From Byssothecium circinans (taxonomy: Eukaryota; Ascomycota; Dothideomycetes; Pleosporales; Massarinaceae): a stretch of DNA of 64,000 nucleotides. Made by a program: the position numbers and the translations under genes. The DNA lies in contig ML977007.1 in NCBI GenBank assembly GCA_010015675.1, positions 400,016-464,015 of the forward strand. The letters are read 5' to 3'. Positions 12,400 to 24,046 of the stretch are shown piece by piece (the stretch's first letter is position 1; the number at the start of each line of letters is the position of its first letter). The notes under the pieces were generated by a model. It saw nothing but the letters and a program-made list of their open reading frames with translations. It did not search any database and had not been told where the DNA came from.

Positions 12400-13320
12400 T
12401 GGGATCTATTTAGATGTTAGTGGGGTTCTGAAGAGGATAGGTGCGAGGGTGAGGTGATGAGGCGAGCAGTATCCGAGAGCAAGAGCGGCGACGGTCGTGG
12501 ACGGCGTGATGACGATAGAGATCTTGGGTAGATGTTAGTGAGGTGTTCAACGTGGGGTGAGCGCGCGGCAGGTGGCGTAGGCTGAGGGCGAGGTTGAGGA
12601 TCTATGTTGGAAGAAGTTAGTGTGATGTTGAAGTGGATGGGCGTAAGGCTGAAGTTGCGAGGAGAGCAATTTCTAGGAGCAGGAGGGCGACGGTTGTAGA
12701 GGGCGAGGGATTGGGTGAACTAGATTGGAGGTTAGTGAGGTCTTGAACGTGGGAGGAGCGGGCGGCAAGTAGCGGAGGCTGAGGCGATGGCGATGGCGCG
12801 GGCGTGGGCGAGGGTGAGGGCAAGGGCAAGGATCTGTTTGAATGTTAGTAGGATGCTGTTGAGGATAGACGCAAGAGCGCAAGGTGGCGAGGCGAGCAGG
12901 AGCAGGAGCGGCGACGGTCGAAGAGGGCGAGATATGGGGGTGAACTGGATTCGAAGTTAGCAAGGTTTGGAAAGCTGTAGGAGAGAGAGACAAGTGGCGC
13001 AGGAGGAGGGCGAGAGCGAGAACGAGGATCTATGGTAGAAGTTAGTAAGGTGTTGAAGGAGATGGATGCGAGCGTGAGGTGATGAGGCGAGCAGGGAGCA
13101 GGAGCAGGAGCTCTAGGTTGGAAGTTAGCAAAGTTCGGAAGATGGTGGGAGCGAGCGGTAAGTGGCGTAAACGAGGGCGAGAGTGAAGACCTGTGGTGAA
13201 AGTCAGTAAGGTGCTGAAGGGGAGGGGTGCAAGGGTGAAGTGGTGTAGAGAGCGTAGGCCAAGAGCGGGCATGGCGACGGGCGCGAAAGCTTGTCTAACA
13301 TGTTAGTTGGGGTGAAGGTG
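12400..13320. repeat. Degenerate GA-rich tandem repeat, half-unit about 70-120 bp
   Basis: Successive half-units begin at GATCT/GATT-like points near 12403, 12521, 12598, 12719, 12831, 12947, 13027, 13117 and 13187, two making a unit of about 200 bp. Each carries GTTAGT/GTTAGC followed by GAGGTNTTGAAN and a GCGAGCAG or GGCAAGTGGCG block. The plus strand is purine-rich. Read on the minus strand, each half-unit ends like an intron: a CTAAC or CTGAC branch-point motif followed 8-14 nt later by AG. Regular donors are not seen, so this is called a repeat rather than a gene. Confidence 0.75.
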
Positions 13321-14389
13321 ATGTGCCAGAGTAGTTGGCGCTCAAGCTATAGATGGGAACTTGAGCCGCAAGTGCAATGGCGGTGTTGCTCTTCGACGTG
13401 GCAAGATTGCCTAGACGACTTCAGACAGCACAGGGCCGTCACTGCAATCAATGGAGTGTGATTGGAGAAGTGTCGCGTCGTTGGTGAACGGAGGGGAGAT
13501 TGCAGGCGATACAATGACACTGAGAATGAGTGCCAACGAGGGCTCCAGCTCGTGACGGGCAAGCTTTGTTATCTGTATATGTCAGTGTGTTTTTCCGTGA
13601 GGTGGAAGTGACAGGAGGGAGATTGGCTTGGGGAGGTTTGTGAGCTGAGGGTAAACAACCCCGCGAACTGAAGTCGACGCGTCGAAAGGCGGATACTGCT
13701 TGATTTTAGCTGCTATATTGTAGTGATGTGCGTCTCTCGCGACGCGCCGGAAGGCAAGAGTCTCCGCCAGGACGCCGACTATGAGAGGGCTTTGTGCGGT
13801 TGATCTTCGACACTGCGACCACGAAGGACAGAAAGGCGCAGTTATAGTCAATGGAGAGCGTGACTAGAGCGCCGGTAAGGTCGGGAGTAAAAGGAAGCCG
13901 TAAGATAGACAGCGTATAAAAAGGAGATGCTACATGATAGCATGCGGAGGAGGAGAGAAGTGGAGGAGGAGGATAAATGTGAAGAAGAAGTGAAGCAGAG
14001 ATTTTTTGAGGCTGCAGTCAAGAGTTTGTGCGAAATAGTTTGTTGTTTGCGTGGCTGGAAGCGGGATAGCGCGTCAGTGCCCAGCAGCCCGTCACGTGGA
14101 GGCAGTCCAGAGCCGTGATGTCAGTCCTGTCTCTACTCGCCTCAGTTGCTCCTTTAAATTTTGGGCACCTTGATTCCTACTACGGTACTATCAACATGTC
14201 TCTATTTTCAATATCTACCATAAGTACTCCTGGATTCTCACCCCATCAACTGAGGTAACGCCATTCTAATGGATGATAGACTCTAGACAATGATCCCAAT
14301 CCAGGGTAACGCATCCTTCCCTTCGCTGTATGCTGCTTTACGTTATAACCACCTTAACCACCATAACAGTGAGCCCCTCCCCATCGCCT
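13321..14389. other. Gene-poor, pyrimidine-rich minus strand
   Basis: Continues the style of the repeat: on the minus strand CACTGACATATACAG near 13575 is again acceptor-like, and TTTTATACGC at about 13912-13921 could be a TATA box for a minus-strand transcript. No frame long enough to support a protein. Confidence 0.3.
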
Positions 14390-14990
14390 TCCACCGCCGT
14401 TATCGTCGTCGAGCGCGCCGAAACCATTCACGTCATCAAATCCGATTATAACAACATCAAGACGCTGTGGGTTGGGCAAAAGGATTTCCAGAGGTGGATC
14501 TAGAAGATGCTGAACAATTTCGAGGCCAAGGTGGACTGGGATAACGTCACTGGTTTGCGAGATTGTGGCCGCAGGCAGGTATGTCGGAGGTGAATAAAAG
14601 GACAGGGGCTGTAAAGAATACGATGAACTAGGAGGCCAAGACTGCGCAAAGCCTGGTGGCGTAACTCTAGAGGATATGCCTGAAGAGCTTTTGAGCAAGG
14701 TTAACTGTTACCCCGAGCATATCAAGTACGCCGGGGTGGTGAGAGCCAAACAGGAAAGAAGGGCGAGACATAGGAGAAGGTAAGCTTTTCTGGAGTACGT
14801 ATACATTCACTTGTTCGAGGGCGATACCACTGCACTAATGCGGACATTTCAGCTACGCCGCGACTTTAGGATGGATGGATATCATCACGTCAACGAAGGA
14901 ACATACGAGCCCGGCGGCTTACGAGGCAGGAAAGCGGTTGCAGAGGAGAAAAAGCTTGTGGGGTTTCAGGTTTTTGTGATGGCTCGACGT
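14390..14990 (+). pseudogene. Decayed hypothetical gene
   Basis: Protein-like text in three blocks. Block 1 (about 14372-14580) reads ...AVIVVERAETIHVIKSDYNN... and is interrupted by one TAG before KMLNNFEAKVDWDNVTGL. Block 2 (about 14613-14781) reads ...GVTLEDMPEELLSKVNCYPE... and ends at a GTAAGC donor. Block 3 starts after an acceptor at about 14850 (YAATLGWMDIITS...) and ends in TGA near 14972. The gap between blocks 1 and 2 is too short for an intron and also holds stops. No family recognised; either a broken gene or one with an unusual model. Confidence 0.4.
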
Positions 14991-16440
14991 GTGCTTTTAG
15001 CGCGGAAGTGGTGGCACTGGGGAGATACATCGGTGGTTGTTGAGGACAGTAGGGCGCCCTCAATGTCTTTAAGCATAGCGACGCTGTCCCCTGCCTGAGT
15101 GGGCGTGAAGCAAGCCTTCTATTGTGGAGGCGTGCTCTCCTCTCTCTGAGTGGGAGTTAACGGCACGTTTGACGAGGCAGTTCGGCTCTCTGTCTCAGTA
15201 GGCATCAATGGCACCTTTGAATTTGGAGGCAAGTGAACATACATGTCTTTTGACGTCTTTATTGAATTTTGGTTCCTGACGCAAATCCTGTATCCAAGAT
15301 TGTTATTTAATGACTTCAGGCAGCGAGATGTGGAGTAAGGAGACGAGTGGGGAGAAAACGTGATTTACAAGTAGGACATCAGGAAGTAGCTATTGATCAG
15401 AATGCAAAGGAAATTTACGTCGAAAGCAGGCAGTTACTATATACAATACGACAAAAGGTTTTGTGAGCAGCACGCATATCTCCACCTCAACTCAAACCAC
15501 CCCTGTATACCCGTCCTGTCGTTTCGAAGCCGTCATGTCCAAAACCTAGCTTTGGTTTTAATTCCCCGAAAAGACACTTGAACGCGACCAGACCCGGCCC
15601 TTGCATTTTGGCACCGAGCTCGTGGATGTTGAAGTTCGCTCATCATCAATAAAAGTCGTGGCCGCGATAATGATACGCAATTACCACTTTGACGGACAGC
15701 GTTTGACAAAATTTCCTTATGTTTGATTGCTCCTGGTGCCTTGTGCTGTTTTGACGCTCCCAAAATGATCATGAACGGCTGGGGGAGTTTGTGAACCTTC
15801 TCTTCGATCTCCGGGGACACAGGTGCTTCCTCCAGCGGCCCGGGCACATGCGATCTCGGTGACCCATACCGTCTCCTTCACGGTGTAGTCGACGGCGGTG
15901 GACTGGGTTGGGAAAATGCACTGAGCGTGACGCGATGATTGGTTTCCGGGCGCGATGGCCCAAATGATGGACCAAGCTTCGATGATGGTCCGTAGTTAGA
16001 GGCACCGGACAAATTGATTTTTAATGTCAGAGATTGTGAGTTGCTTCTGCGTCAAGCCCTTGAACCCCGTGAAGAGGTTAATGGAGACTCCATGATGACC
16101 GCAAGACCGCAAGATATGAGTGGAGCATCATAGATGGATGCTGTACAGCCTTGACTCAGTCTTTGTCGACTGATATCTTGAACCTATTCGTACCGGGAAT
16201 CTCCATGTGCTGCAGCTTGGGTAGGGTGACCGGCAAAAATTGTGTCCACGATGGTAGCGCTGATGTCAGTTCCAGTCTCAACGCCGAATTTCACACTTGT
16301 AGTAACCGTGATAGCCACTGATGTGAGGGCTTCGTTCGGTTTCGAGCTCTCGTTGTTTGTGCTCAAGCAGATATCCATGGTGTCTGGCGGCGGAATGTGG
16401 GATCTGTCAGGCCTGCTGGACGGAAGACGCTGGCCTTGGT
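14991..16440. other. Gene-poor stretch
   Basis: No supported gene. At about 15095-15215 a degenerate element (CTGAGTGGGNGTNAANGNCAC) recurs three times at intervals of about 50-60 bp. Confidence 0.35.
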
Positions 16441-16592
16441 CATCGGGCGCCATGCTGGCGGTCTTCGAGCCAGCACTCTTAAAGCCAGACAATACGATCC
16501 AAAAAACATTTTGTGGGCGGAGATGAGAGTAGGCGATGCGGCTCTCGGCCATCGGGCGTCATGTTGGTGACCGTCGAGCCTGCGCTCTTGAA
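16441..16592. repeat. Imperfect direct duplication of about 43 bp
   Basis: CATCGGGCGCCATGCTGGCG at about 16441 recurs at about 16551 as CATCGGGCGTCATGTTGGTG, followed in both by a TCGAGCC...CTCTT.AAG block. Differences are mostly transitions. Confidence 0.6.
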
Positions 16593-16902
16593 GATGATTA
16601 GTTGTATTCCTGTCGGCTGTTGGGAGGAAGAATCCCCAATAAAGGGGGACCCGGGGTAGTCATAAGAAATCCCCACACAGCCAAAGCAGGGCATATGGCC
16701 GGTCCCCTCGTGTTGTTCAATGGTCCTTAATTAGGAGCTTTAGGGCCGAATTGGATCGTTGGCCGACCCGCTTGTGTTGTTAAGTGCTCTCCATTTAGGG
16801 AGAGCCTGGCAGAAGGCAGTATTTATGAATTCGGCTAGCCTGCGCAGCTATGCGTTATTAGGGGCGGGGGCGCGAGGGCGGGGGGGGCGGGAAGCAGCCG
16901 TT

Positions 16903-16995
16903 AAGCTGGACCATTGGCGACCGGTCCATGATAAGCTGGACCATTAGCTGTCGGCCCATGATAAGATGGACCATTGGCCGCAGATCGTCAATGAC
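16903..16995 (+). repeat. 30-bp tandem repeat, three copies
   Basis: Units begin at 16903, 16933 and 16963, each starting AAG(C/A)TGGACCATTNGC; the first two end in CCATGAT, the third is degenerate at its 3' side. A further TGGTCC/GGACC-like element lies upstream near 16714. Confidence 0.8.
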
Positions 16996-17599
16996 ATGGT
17001 GGCTGTCTCTCAGATGAGCCATTCTTCAGGCCAGCTCCACCACACTTCCAATTCGAGTTTTTCGAGAGACGGCACGACTTCCGATAGAGCCGTTGTGAAT
17101 GTCTGCATGTAAGCGGTATTGTACCACTCCTCTACCTCCAAGATCTTGTGCAGAATCGAGAGCTAAATCGACACCGAACTGGCCTCAGCAGCGGCGTCGA
17201 CTACTGTTGGAGCCAGCGTCAAACATGTAGACGGGGCGCCCAAACCCCTCCTAGCTAGAGGAGGGCGAATGGGACGCTTCCCGCCGTACTTCTAAAGCAA
17301 CTGCACGTTCCAGATCTTGAAACCGTCAGTTGGGTTGAAATCCTAAGATATCGGATACGTACAGTACATCATCTTCTGGGGATACTCAACAATTGTGTCC
17401 GAACCCTGCCATGCATCTCCATCTGATGGGAGGGAGACGCAATTCTCTGCTCGAAGTACCCGCTGTCGTTTCCGGTTCCTGGACGCCCATATACGGCTTC
17501 GCGCTGGTCTTCTCCTCCGGGGTCATACGGTAGTGGGTTGTAGTGCCGCGGAGTGGGTGGTTCCGATCCACTGCTACTGGTGATGGAGTGTGGTAACGG

Positions 17600-17965
17600 A
17601 GTGCAGCTACTCTCGCGGAGACAACCTTGTTCACCGCGCTCACGGACGGCCATTCGATGATGTCTGGCAGTTGCAGCCTCGCGAACCCGGGGCAGTCCTG
17701 GACGTGATTATAGTCGTTGATCCCGAGCTCCATGTGGACGGAGTGCAGTTACCCTCACGGAGACTGCCTTGTCCACCAGGCTCACGGGTAGCGATTCAAT
17801 GATGCCTGGTTGTTGAGGCTCCGCGAATCTGAGGGAGCCCGGAAAGCGATTTCAGGCGATGATCTTGCGTTGATGGTGCCAGCTAAAGACACCCTCGCGG
17901 AGACCACTTTTCCACTGCGCTCACGAGCAGCTATTCAACGACGGCTTGAGGTTGAGGCCTCGCTT
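17600..17965 (+). repeat. Three degenerate direct repeats, period about 140 bp
   Basis: Copies near 17606, 17744 and 17893 share a pattern: CTCNCGGAGAC, then a TTCCAC/TCACCG block, GCTCACG, (A)TTCAANGANG and a CTCGCGAA-like end. They lie within a gene-free stretch, and the flanking frames are shadows of the repeat. Confidence 0.6.
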
Positions 17966-19991
17966 CGGTGCTAGTTCCAGTGCCACGTGGAGCTGAGCGA
18001 TGGTTGTCGTGTCGCCGAGCGGCCACTGCGTGCTTCTGCTGGCTTAAGTGGGGGCAACTGCCAGAGGCTGACTTACTGTTGAAACTGACGTTAGCAAAGC
18101 TTTTTGGCAATAAAAACACTTGAGGGTCGTACATACTGTTCACTTGTCCGCTGCGACGTAATTTCTTGAGTGCTGCGGTGTTCTCTTGGTAAACTCCCTG
18201 CGTCGAGAACAAGGTCTTGTATGCTTGGGTGGAGAGAAAACGGATAAAAAGGAGGATGGGAGGTAGAGCTGAAGGTACAGTAAGTGGAGCTATTTCTGTA
18301 GTGAACGTGAGGGGGGCCGTAGAGCGGAAGCTCGGCGACGTAGGCACTCGCAGCCGGGGCTCAGTGCCGCACAACGGGTGACCCCGAGATTAAAATTGAC
18401 TCATATTGCGTGCTGAGAACCCCATAGGCCCATTAAGCGATATTGTGGGCTAGATCTGCTGCTGCTTGACCCTGGGCTGCTACGTTGGGCAGTGACTGCG
18501 AGGGCTTGGCGCGGGTGTGCCCGGCAACAGCTTCGTAAAGATTTTGTCAGTGCGGCTCCCACAGTTACATAACGACTTGATGGTGGGGGTATTTATATAT
18601 GGAAGACCCCGTCCCACTTTTGTCTCGGTTTTCTATGGCTCGACCACTGAAATATAGACCAGTGAGCTGCGCATTGTTCCTTCACGTCAAGATTTTGCAT
18701 TTTGCTGATGTGCCAACAAAATACTGAGATGAGACTATCATTTTTCACTCCAAGAGAGACCGTTTTTACGATCACCCAAGTACCCTTCAACACGTTATGT
18801 AACCACGCACTTCCTCGCCTGATGCCATCTTGTAGTCACTAATTGACTACGGCCGGGTCCAAGATCAAACCACATTTCCAGGCGAGCATTATTATTATCT
18901 TAACCGCTCGAAAAGTCGGACATGTTGCCTTTCCGTACACCGTGTGCTCTTCGTGTGACCACTTTCTCGCCCTTGGGGCAGCTCGCGACCCAACTCCGAT
19001 TGCCAAAACATTGTTTCCCGCCACCCAATCCGCGACGGTCTTTATTGTCCTTGTAATGATTCATATTGCTCGACGGGTATAAGTGCGACTGGCTCTCCAG
19101 TGGAGCGATCGCAGCGAGAAGGGGGAGCAGCGTGCTGCGAGGAAGGGTTTCAAGTTCCTAAGTCTCACGTACCAGTCAGCAGCCTTTCAGGGAAATTGAA
19201 AAAAATAGGCACCTCAAGAAAGAGTAATAGCGGCCCCCCACAACTTCTATAGGCTACATAGCTCGCTGTCGGCACCATTGCAATAAGCAAGGAGGCCCAC
19301 GCAACACCAGACACCGTACTTGTCGATAACTCCGTTAATTTCGAAGTGGTACCTCTGGTTAGTAAAGTCGTTAGCTTAAGAGCTTTAGCCTTTATCATAT
19401 GTAGATTCGACCACACGTGGGAGAGCAAGAAACCCGAATCACCTACAGAAGGATTAAAATGACATAGAATTTTGTTAGCCCTTTCTTTGCTGTTCCGGAC
19501 ATGATGTCCAGAATATGGATCGACGTTTCCAATTCGTTCAGCAAGCTATCCCGAGCCACTTTTAGGCGCCAGGCCAACCGATTTGGCGGTTTACGCTTCT
19601 GGTCCACTAGCTAGAGGGTTAGAGGAGCCGCAAGATAAATACAAGAGAATGATTCCCGGGGAATACATGGTGTTGCACATACCTAAACCTTGTGACTCTG
19701 GCTGTGCGGGAGCGGACTCACTCCTTACATCCTCGCGAAAGTGAAAGTACTCATCCAAATGATAACTGGCGGAACGCCTAGTGGATTCAAGATAGTCTCT
19801 TATATCACTTCCACCAGGGTTAGATGAGATATTTGGCTACGCTGGAGCGTAGATGCTCACTTGATCCGATGACATTGCATTGTGTTCGCTTCGCGTGCTC
19901 GGTAGTGCCAGAATCCACCCTCAATACCCATTTGTCTGCTCGGCATTGAGCCTGAGGATCACATTGCAGAAGAACTAACCGTCCTCCACAG
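17966..19991. other. Gene-poor, possible upstream exons of the next gene
   Basis: No complete gene supported. From 19501 a short open frame with ATG and coding-like text near 19630-19740 could be 5' exons of the gene at 19992, but no phase-consistent splicing was found. Confidence 0.3.
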
Positions 19992-20675
19992 ACCCATCTA
20001 GTGAAGAAATTTGGGAAGCAATAGGAGCTGCTCGCAAAATGCTGCTACTATATCCCAGGCTGAGCGATGGCTTAAGGGACCTTACGTCCATACTGAAGTC
20101 GAAGCAGGACAGTACGAATAAAAAAATAGGAGCCGCTGCTATCACAGGTGGCATAATTGCTCTGTATGCAGCAGGCTTTTTCTTTGGGCCACCTGCCCTT
20201 GCAGGCTGCTTTCTCAACCGCTGGGTAACGGTCGGCGCCGCTTCCACCGCTCTCGGCATAGGCGGCGTTCTTGGTGGTGGAACAGCCCTCGGAGCTGGGG
20301 TAACGGCGGTGGTTAAACATTCACCAGAGGACAGTAGATACGTAAGAGGTAAGATCCATATTGTCGATACACCCTAGATAGGGTCGCTAACAAGTTTCGA
20401 TCCGTGCAGCGAGACAACCAAGGAAGACTTTCCAGAACTCAATCACGAAACTCCACTTCCTCACAGCTGTCTGTTGGCTTGAGAAGATCTGGCATATGGA
20501 TTTTCAGGCCATCCCAGTCGCCAGAAAGGAAGAGTTTCTGAGAAGCCTGGGCGTTGATCCGACTTATTTTGGGAAATCAGAGTACGGTATGGCGCTGATT
20601 ATGGGTTCAGTCGAACAGATGGAAAGGGATTATGATTCCGTTGAAAGCGATGTTGACGAATTGTCTCCGGCTTAG
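19992..20675 (+). CDS. Glycine-rich membrane-associated hypothetical protein, 5' end unresolved
   Basis: Two exons, 19992..20348 and 20410..20675. The 61-bp intron (GTAAGATC, branch GCTAAC, CAG) joins phase 1 correctly, and the second exon is open to TAG at 20673. The first visible exon starts at an acceptor (CACAG at 19987-19991), so at least one upstream exon is missing. Visible protein is about 207 aa. It begins with an amphipathic helix (IWEAIGAARKMLLLYPRLSD). Two strongly hydrophobic glycine-zipper-like segments follow: IGAAAITGGIIALYAAGFFF and a second rich in GxxxG (VGAASTALGIGGVLGGG). The C-terminus is soluble and charged (...FLRSLGVDPTYFGK...). No family recognised; the zipper pattern resembles membrane-inserting or oligomerising proteins, which is inference. 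Confidence 0.55.
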
Positions 20676-21494
20676 GAGTCTCTACGGAAATGGAATACAG
20701 GGAACCGGCAGCCTAGAAATGGAAGCGAGGGCAGGATACCATGTGTATACCTGAATTTTGGCGGACGTATGCGACATGTAGATATGGCGGTTAGAGGCTA
20801 TAGAACTTGGCGAACAGAATTACTCCTAGCAAGTAATAGGCGTAGCAAGTAGAATATCTCCAAAGGGCAGGCTAGAGGTAGCACAAAAACAGCGAAGTCA
20901 CAGTACAGCAGTTCGCTTAGCAATCAACCCATGTGAGATGGTACTTGTAATTGCCACCGCTAGCAGGGAGGACGGTCGAGCCGCTCTGGCCATAGGATTG
21001 TTGAGGTGCGTATAATTTCAAGCGTGGGTGAAGAACGAGTTTGGTGTTGCTATTTGGTGGCATATCATGTGGCAAGTGGAGTGGGTGCCCCATAGCCTTC
21101 AGCCACAGCCAAAGTCTCTAAAAGGATAGACAACAATTGCGCATGGTAGGAAAGACATGGGAGATAGAAAGAATCGGGAAAGCGCAATTACTGCTTAGCA
21201 GAATGGCTTATTCGCAATTCCCTGGCTTAATGCGATAGAAGAGCTTGATGTTGGGGAGTTGGCACGTGACGATGAGGTTTCCAAGGTTCCAAGGTTCGAG
21301 TGGCACGTGGCTCGGCCCTTAGCGCGGGCTTTGTTTAGAGGCTGGCCCAGCAACCGGCTGCCGCAACAACCCATGCATGCACGTCACGTCTCTCCATCCT
21401 CCTCTGCCACTGTCCAAGTCCAATTCTTGCCACCCGCACATTTTCCCCCACGCCTTCACGCTCGTCGCTCTGCTCCCTCTCCATCATTGCTCCC
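20676..21494. other. Intergenic, no supported gene
   Basis: Promoter region of the PD-(D/E)XK-like gene; no gene or repeat seen. Confidence 0.4.
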
Positions 21495-23072
21495 ATGGCC
21501 TGCGCAAGCGCATGGCTGGCCGATGTTCACGCTGCGGGCGGCGATTTGGAGCCGCCGCCCAACCCCGAAATCCCTGCCGAGTATATGCAGAAGCCTCGAA
21601 GGCGTCCCGCACCTGAGGCCTATCTCGCCTCTCCCGCCCCCTCTACATGCACATCCTTCGCACGACCGAAACGACGACGCGCTGCGCTGTCCGAGATCGA
21701 TCCGCCGAACCAAAAGCGACAGCGAGCACTCAACGCACCACCGCACGTAATGTCGCGGTCGCCAACGAGGAAGTCGAGCAGACTGACTGGGACGGGCAAG
21801 GCGCGGATCACAACGAAGGAAGCGCCAGCAGTGGAGAATGTCATATCGGCAGTAGAGCATATTTTACTCGCAACGCAGCATGTTGTGGACCCTAATGCGA
21901 CACCACAACCGACTCGTCAGAAGCGCGCAGCTCCTCCAGCCCTTCCAATCCCAGACCTGCACACAAGGCCAGCGCTGGTCCTGGCACCCAGCGTGTCCGA
22001 GGAGCACGCAGACGAGGACGCCGAGGACGCCGAGGTTGAGTCGACTTACGAATCAATAACCTCGAAGCGGTCGCGCAGCCCAACCCGCCGTATGGTCGAT
22101 CTTCAAATCGCCAAGAAGCCCGTGGTCCCGAAGACGGCGACATCAAGCACAGACGTCCCGCAGGACGTGAGAACACTGTACAGGACGATTCAAGCGCTGG
22201 CTCGGCGGTCGAAAGGCGTCATTCCGCTAGGCATCGAGGTACAACTCCGAAGCATGCTTCTCACGGTCTCCTAGCTGACGATTCACCAGAATGAGGTGGA
22301 ACAGGACGCTAACGGTGATCTTGACGACCTAGAGGACTACGTGGCAAAGACACCGAACGGCAAGACCCACGAACAATTGAAGGACGAATTCAAAGCTATG
22401 CGGGATATTCGGAACGAGACCTCGGTGTGCAAAACGAAGCACCTCCACGAACCGAGCTGGAATGAACTTGTGCACAGCCAGATGCTGAAGCAAGCCGTGC
22501 ATGGTTGCCCTGGTTTCTCGTACTACAACATCACCACGGCGCGCGTTATTAAGGAGCTTGTGCCGGGCAACGAATACGGCGAGCTTTTGAAGGGCAAGAT
22601 GATTGACTTCGCTGTTACCCTTGGCCCTCCACTAATCCCCACGGCCCACGTTATCCACCGCCTTGCAGCTTCTCCCCGCAAACTTCAGCGTACTACTAAC
22701 CCCTCCGATTACTCCCCCCTCTGCTACGAACCCGTTGTTCTCAGCATCGAGACAAAGTCCCCCGACGGCGGCAGTGAGAACGGCGAGGTGCAGCTCTCCA
22801 TCTGGGCAATGGCTTACTTCAACCGCCTGCGCCAGCTCATCCAGGACCCCGTAGCTATGACGCTCCCTTTACTCTTGATTACCGACGCCCGCTGGAAGTT
22901 GTACTTTGCCAGCGACTTAGCGCATGAGATCCATCTCATTGATGCTGTGGATATCGGCACTACGGCCGATATTATTGGGTGTTACACTATCTTGGAGGCG
23001 TTGAGGGTCATGTTTAAGTGGGTGGAGAAGACATTTGCGCCGTGGTTTGCAGAGGGAGTGAAGCCTGAATGA
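21495..23072 (+). CDS. Fungal PD-(D/E)XK nuclease-like domain protein
   Basis: Two exons, 21495..22238 and 22290..23072; the 51-bp intron (GAG|GTACAA, branch GCTGAC, CAG) is phase 0. Product 508 aa. The first about 240 residues are Pro/Ser/Arg-rich and disordered with basic clusters, as in nuclear proteins. The second exon is an ordered domain matching the fungal PD-(D/E)XK nuclease-like family (PDDEXK_12, from memory). It has an acidic helix residue in SWNELVH (E307), an Asp in KMIDFAV (D354) and the core ExK in LSIETKSP (E402, K404), followed by QLSIWAMAYFNRL. All catalytic positions look present, so activity is possible. Biological role and target are not known for this family. Other members have Pezizomycotina-specific, patchy distribution (recollection). 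Confidence 0.75.
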
Positions 23073-23906
23073 ATTTTGTTCCAGCACAGCAGGTGAAGGT
23101 TTAGAAGATATCCGTGCTTTTGTCGTACACCGGACAAAGTGACGCACAGAGCGCCTTTCTTTTTCTTCTTCTTGTTGTTGGAGTTGAATTTGACTCATGA
23201 AGATGTGTGTCAAATTGTTGGTGTAAAGCCGACGGACAGAGATTAATTCCTGAGAGCTGAGGCATACCCTTACCCCCGCACCATCTTGACTGTGGCGTTA
23301 GTTACCGTACAAGTGGCGCTGGGTGGCTTGAGCGCCAGCGCTTAGGATCAAAACCCTTCCTTAACGAGTGAATCTAACGCTACCACCACTCACAACAGCC
23401 CGATAACGATCATTCCGATTACCATTTCTTCGCCGCGGCTGGCAGATCGATACAACGTACGTCATAGCAGGACTGGGTGCCTGAGAGTGCGCCAGACGAG
23501 GTTGAAAGGCCCAAGTTAGAGCGATAAGGACTTAAGGTTGGCGCTGTGGGGAGGGAAGTCTGTTAGGCTACGAAAGAAGGCGCCGTACAAATTAGGCTTG
23601 GAGACAATGATGCAAACGTGATTTTTAGGGAGGAGTGGATTATAGACATTCAGAATTAGCTACGACAGATTATTCCTATAGAACTAGAGCAATATTTGTT
23701 GTGCGCATAGGTTTTGCAGTTGCTGAAAGTCAAAGTTTTTTCAGGAAGCTAAAAACGTCATGTATAGAGGTGTCGGTCGGAATAAGTATTGGTCCAAAGA
23801 ACCGCGAAGGTGTGTCATCATTATGTAGGATTGCAACAGAAATCGGGATGCAACATACCTAAAAAGGTAATCAATCCAAGAAGGCGCGGTAGTGGGCGGA
23901 TGGTAC
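23073..23906. other. Intergenic, no supported gene
   Basis: No gene supported on either strand; marks the switch to the minus-strand exon field. Confidence 0.35.
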
Positions 23907-24046
23907 CTAGAACATCTGTCTCACGTGGGAGTCAGTATCTGCTTCAGAGAGAGAATACTGTCGCTCGTATGAGGTTGCGAATCGATCATCCAGGGTCATT
24001 TCCGGTCGATAGGGCTTCCAGAACTGAAGCTTCGTTCCAATGAGAC
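23907..24046 (-). CDS. Terminal-exon-like fragment, hypothetical
   Basis: Begins after an acceptor with branch point (CTAACTTTACCAG, AG at 24048-24047) and reads LIGTKLQFWKPYRPEMTLDD... to TAG at 23907. Composition is strongly protein-like. Possible partner exons lie at about 24397-24470 (ISLSYEQRLSLYDGDNSHMQ then a GTAATT donor) and 24290-24315, but the phases to this exon could not be reconciled. It is either the 3' end of a second gene or an alternative end of the gene at 24816. Confidence 0.35.
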
